NCBI GenBank assembly: GCA_963942565.1
Contig: OZ012689.1
Coordinates: 25,605,544-25,669,543, forward strand
DNA from: Maea johnstoni
Lineage: Eukaryota; Annelida; Polychaeta; Spionida; Magelonidae
DNA: 64,000 bases
Direction of reading: 5' to 3'
This document shows, piece after piece, positions 63,539-64,000 of this stretch; the stretch's first letter is position 1; each line of letters opens with the position of its first letter. The notes under the pieces are model-generated. The model had not been told where the DNA came from and made no database searches. It saw nothing but the letters and a program-made list of their open reading frames with translations. The translations under genes were made by a program, and so were the position numbers.

Positions 63539-64000
63539 CGGGTGTTTATATATATGTATATGCTATCAATGAAATATTTTGGGAATAAAGTCCAGATACG
63601 AAAAAAAAACGTGGAAAGAATGTGTATGAGTTGGCCAGTAAGCATTTTGGTATGATTCTACCCACAAATTATTTCCGAATGATACTTTTATGTGTATATT
63701 CTCCCCCTCCCCCCCCCCCCCCCCAAAAATGATAAATAGATAATAAAAAAGGGCTTTTCTTTGAGCTGCTACGCTATGATTGTTAAGAAAATGTAAAAAC
63801 AATACTATTTCAATAATTGTTGAAGGAAAACATATTCCAAAGGAGGCACAATCTTCGTTCAAACACGGATTAATTCCAAGCATACCCAAAGTGAGGTATG
63901 GGCATGAGGTGGTTCTATAAAATATACATAGACATTAAGTTCCATCACAATTTATTTTGATAAAGATAACTTTCAATTGTATCTATTTAAAGCCGGGTAG
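62563..64000. other. Right end of window, non-coding
   Basis: It holds a (TA)n array at 63458-63540, a poly-C run near 63708-63724 and otherwise no recognised gene or element. The remaining XRCC1 exons are not found here. Confidence 0.5.
63458..63540. repeat. (TA)n microsatellite
   Basis: About 80 bp of TA dinucleotides with two TAATA slips. Confidence 0.95.

Overview
The window is animal nuclear DNA: genes are split by many GT-AG introns and the intergenic and intronic DNA is full of DNA-transposon debris, satellites and simple repeats. The three host genes (TRPC-like channel, NOMO, XRCC1) are metazoan. The transposon mix (Harbinger, Merlin, hAT- and piggyBac-like MITEs, LINE fragments) and short exons suggest a marine invertebrate, perhaps a deuterostome or lophotrochozoan; I cannot name the species. 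No bacterial-type genes, retrovirus-like, Polinton or other virus-derived elements were recognised.

Layout. 1-11.7 kb: the 5' part of a TRPC-family channel gene on the minus strand (four exons found; the rest lies off the left edge), with a 4.07-kb broken Harbinger transposon bounded by TAA duplications in one intron. 10-17.1 kb: GA/GGAT and TAC simple repeats, a 30-bp minisatellite, three 320-bp tandem units, about 48 copies of a 50-bp satellite that resembles the D-arm/box A of a tRNA gene, and two inverted copies of a palindromic element. 17.9-46.2 kb: a complete 25-exon NOMO gene (about 1,203 aa; every exon phase joins), whose first intron carries a Merlin transposon with an open transposase and a hAT MITE. 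46.2-50.3 kb: intergenic. 50.4-61.2 kb: XRCC1, eleven exons (N-terminal domain, linker, BRCT1, acidic CK2-type region); the second BRCT lies off the right edge. 61.6-64 kb: nested palindromes and microsatellites.

Function. NOMO is an ER membrane protein of the multipass translocon (with nicalin and TMEM147). XRCC1 is the nuclear scaffold of single-strand break and base-excision repair. The TRPC protein is a plasma-membrane cation channel. They are neighbours only; nothing suggests a shared pathway.

Two patterns stand out. First, tandem duplications of about 48-148 bp repeatedly centre on splice junctions in all three genes, leaving ladders of 2-6 splice donors (and in one case acceptors) after single exons. 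Second, at least four loci carry nested palindromes whose layers are separated by a CGAG tetranucleotide that keeps the same orientation in both arms, as if each layer had been inserted into the centre of the previous one.
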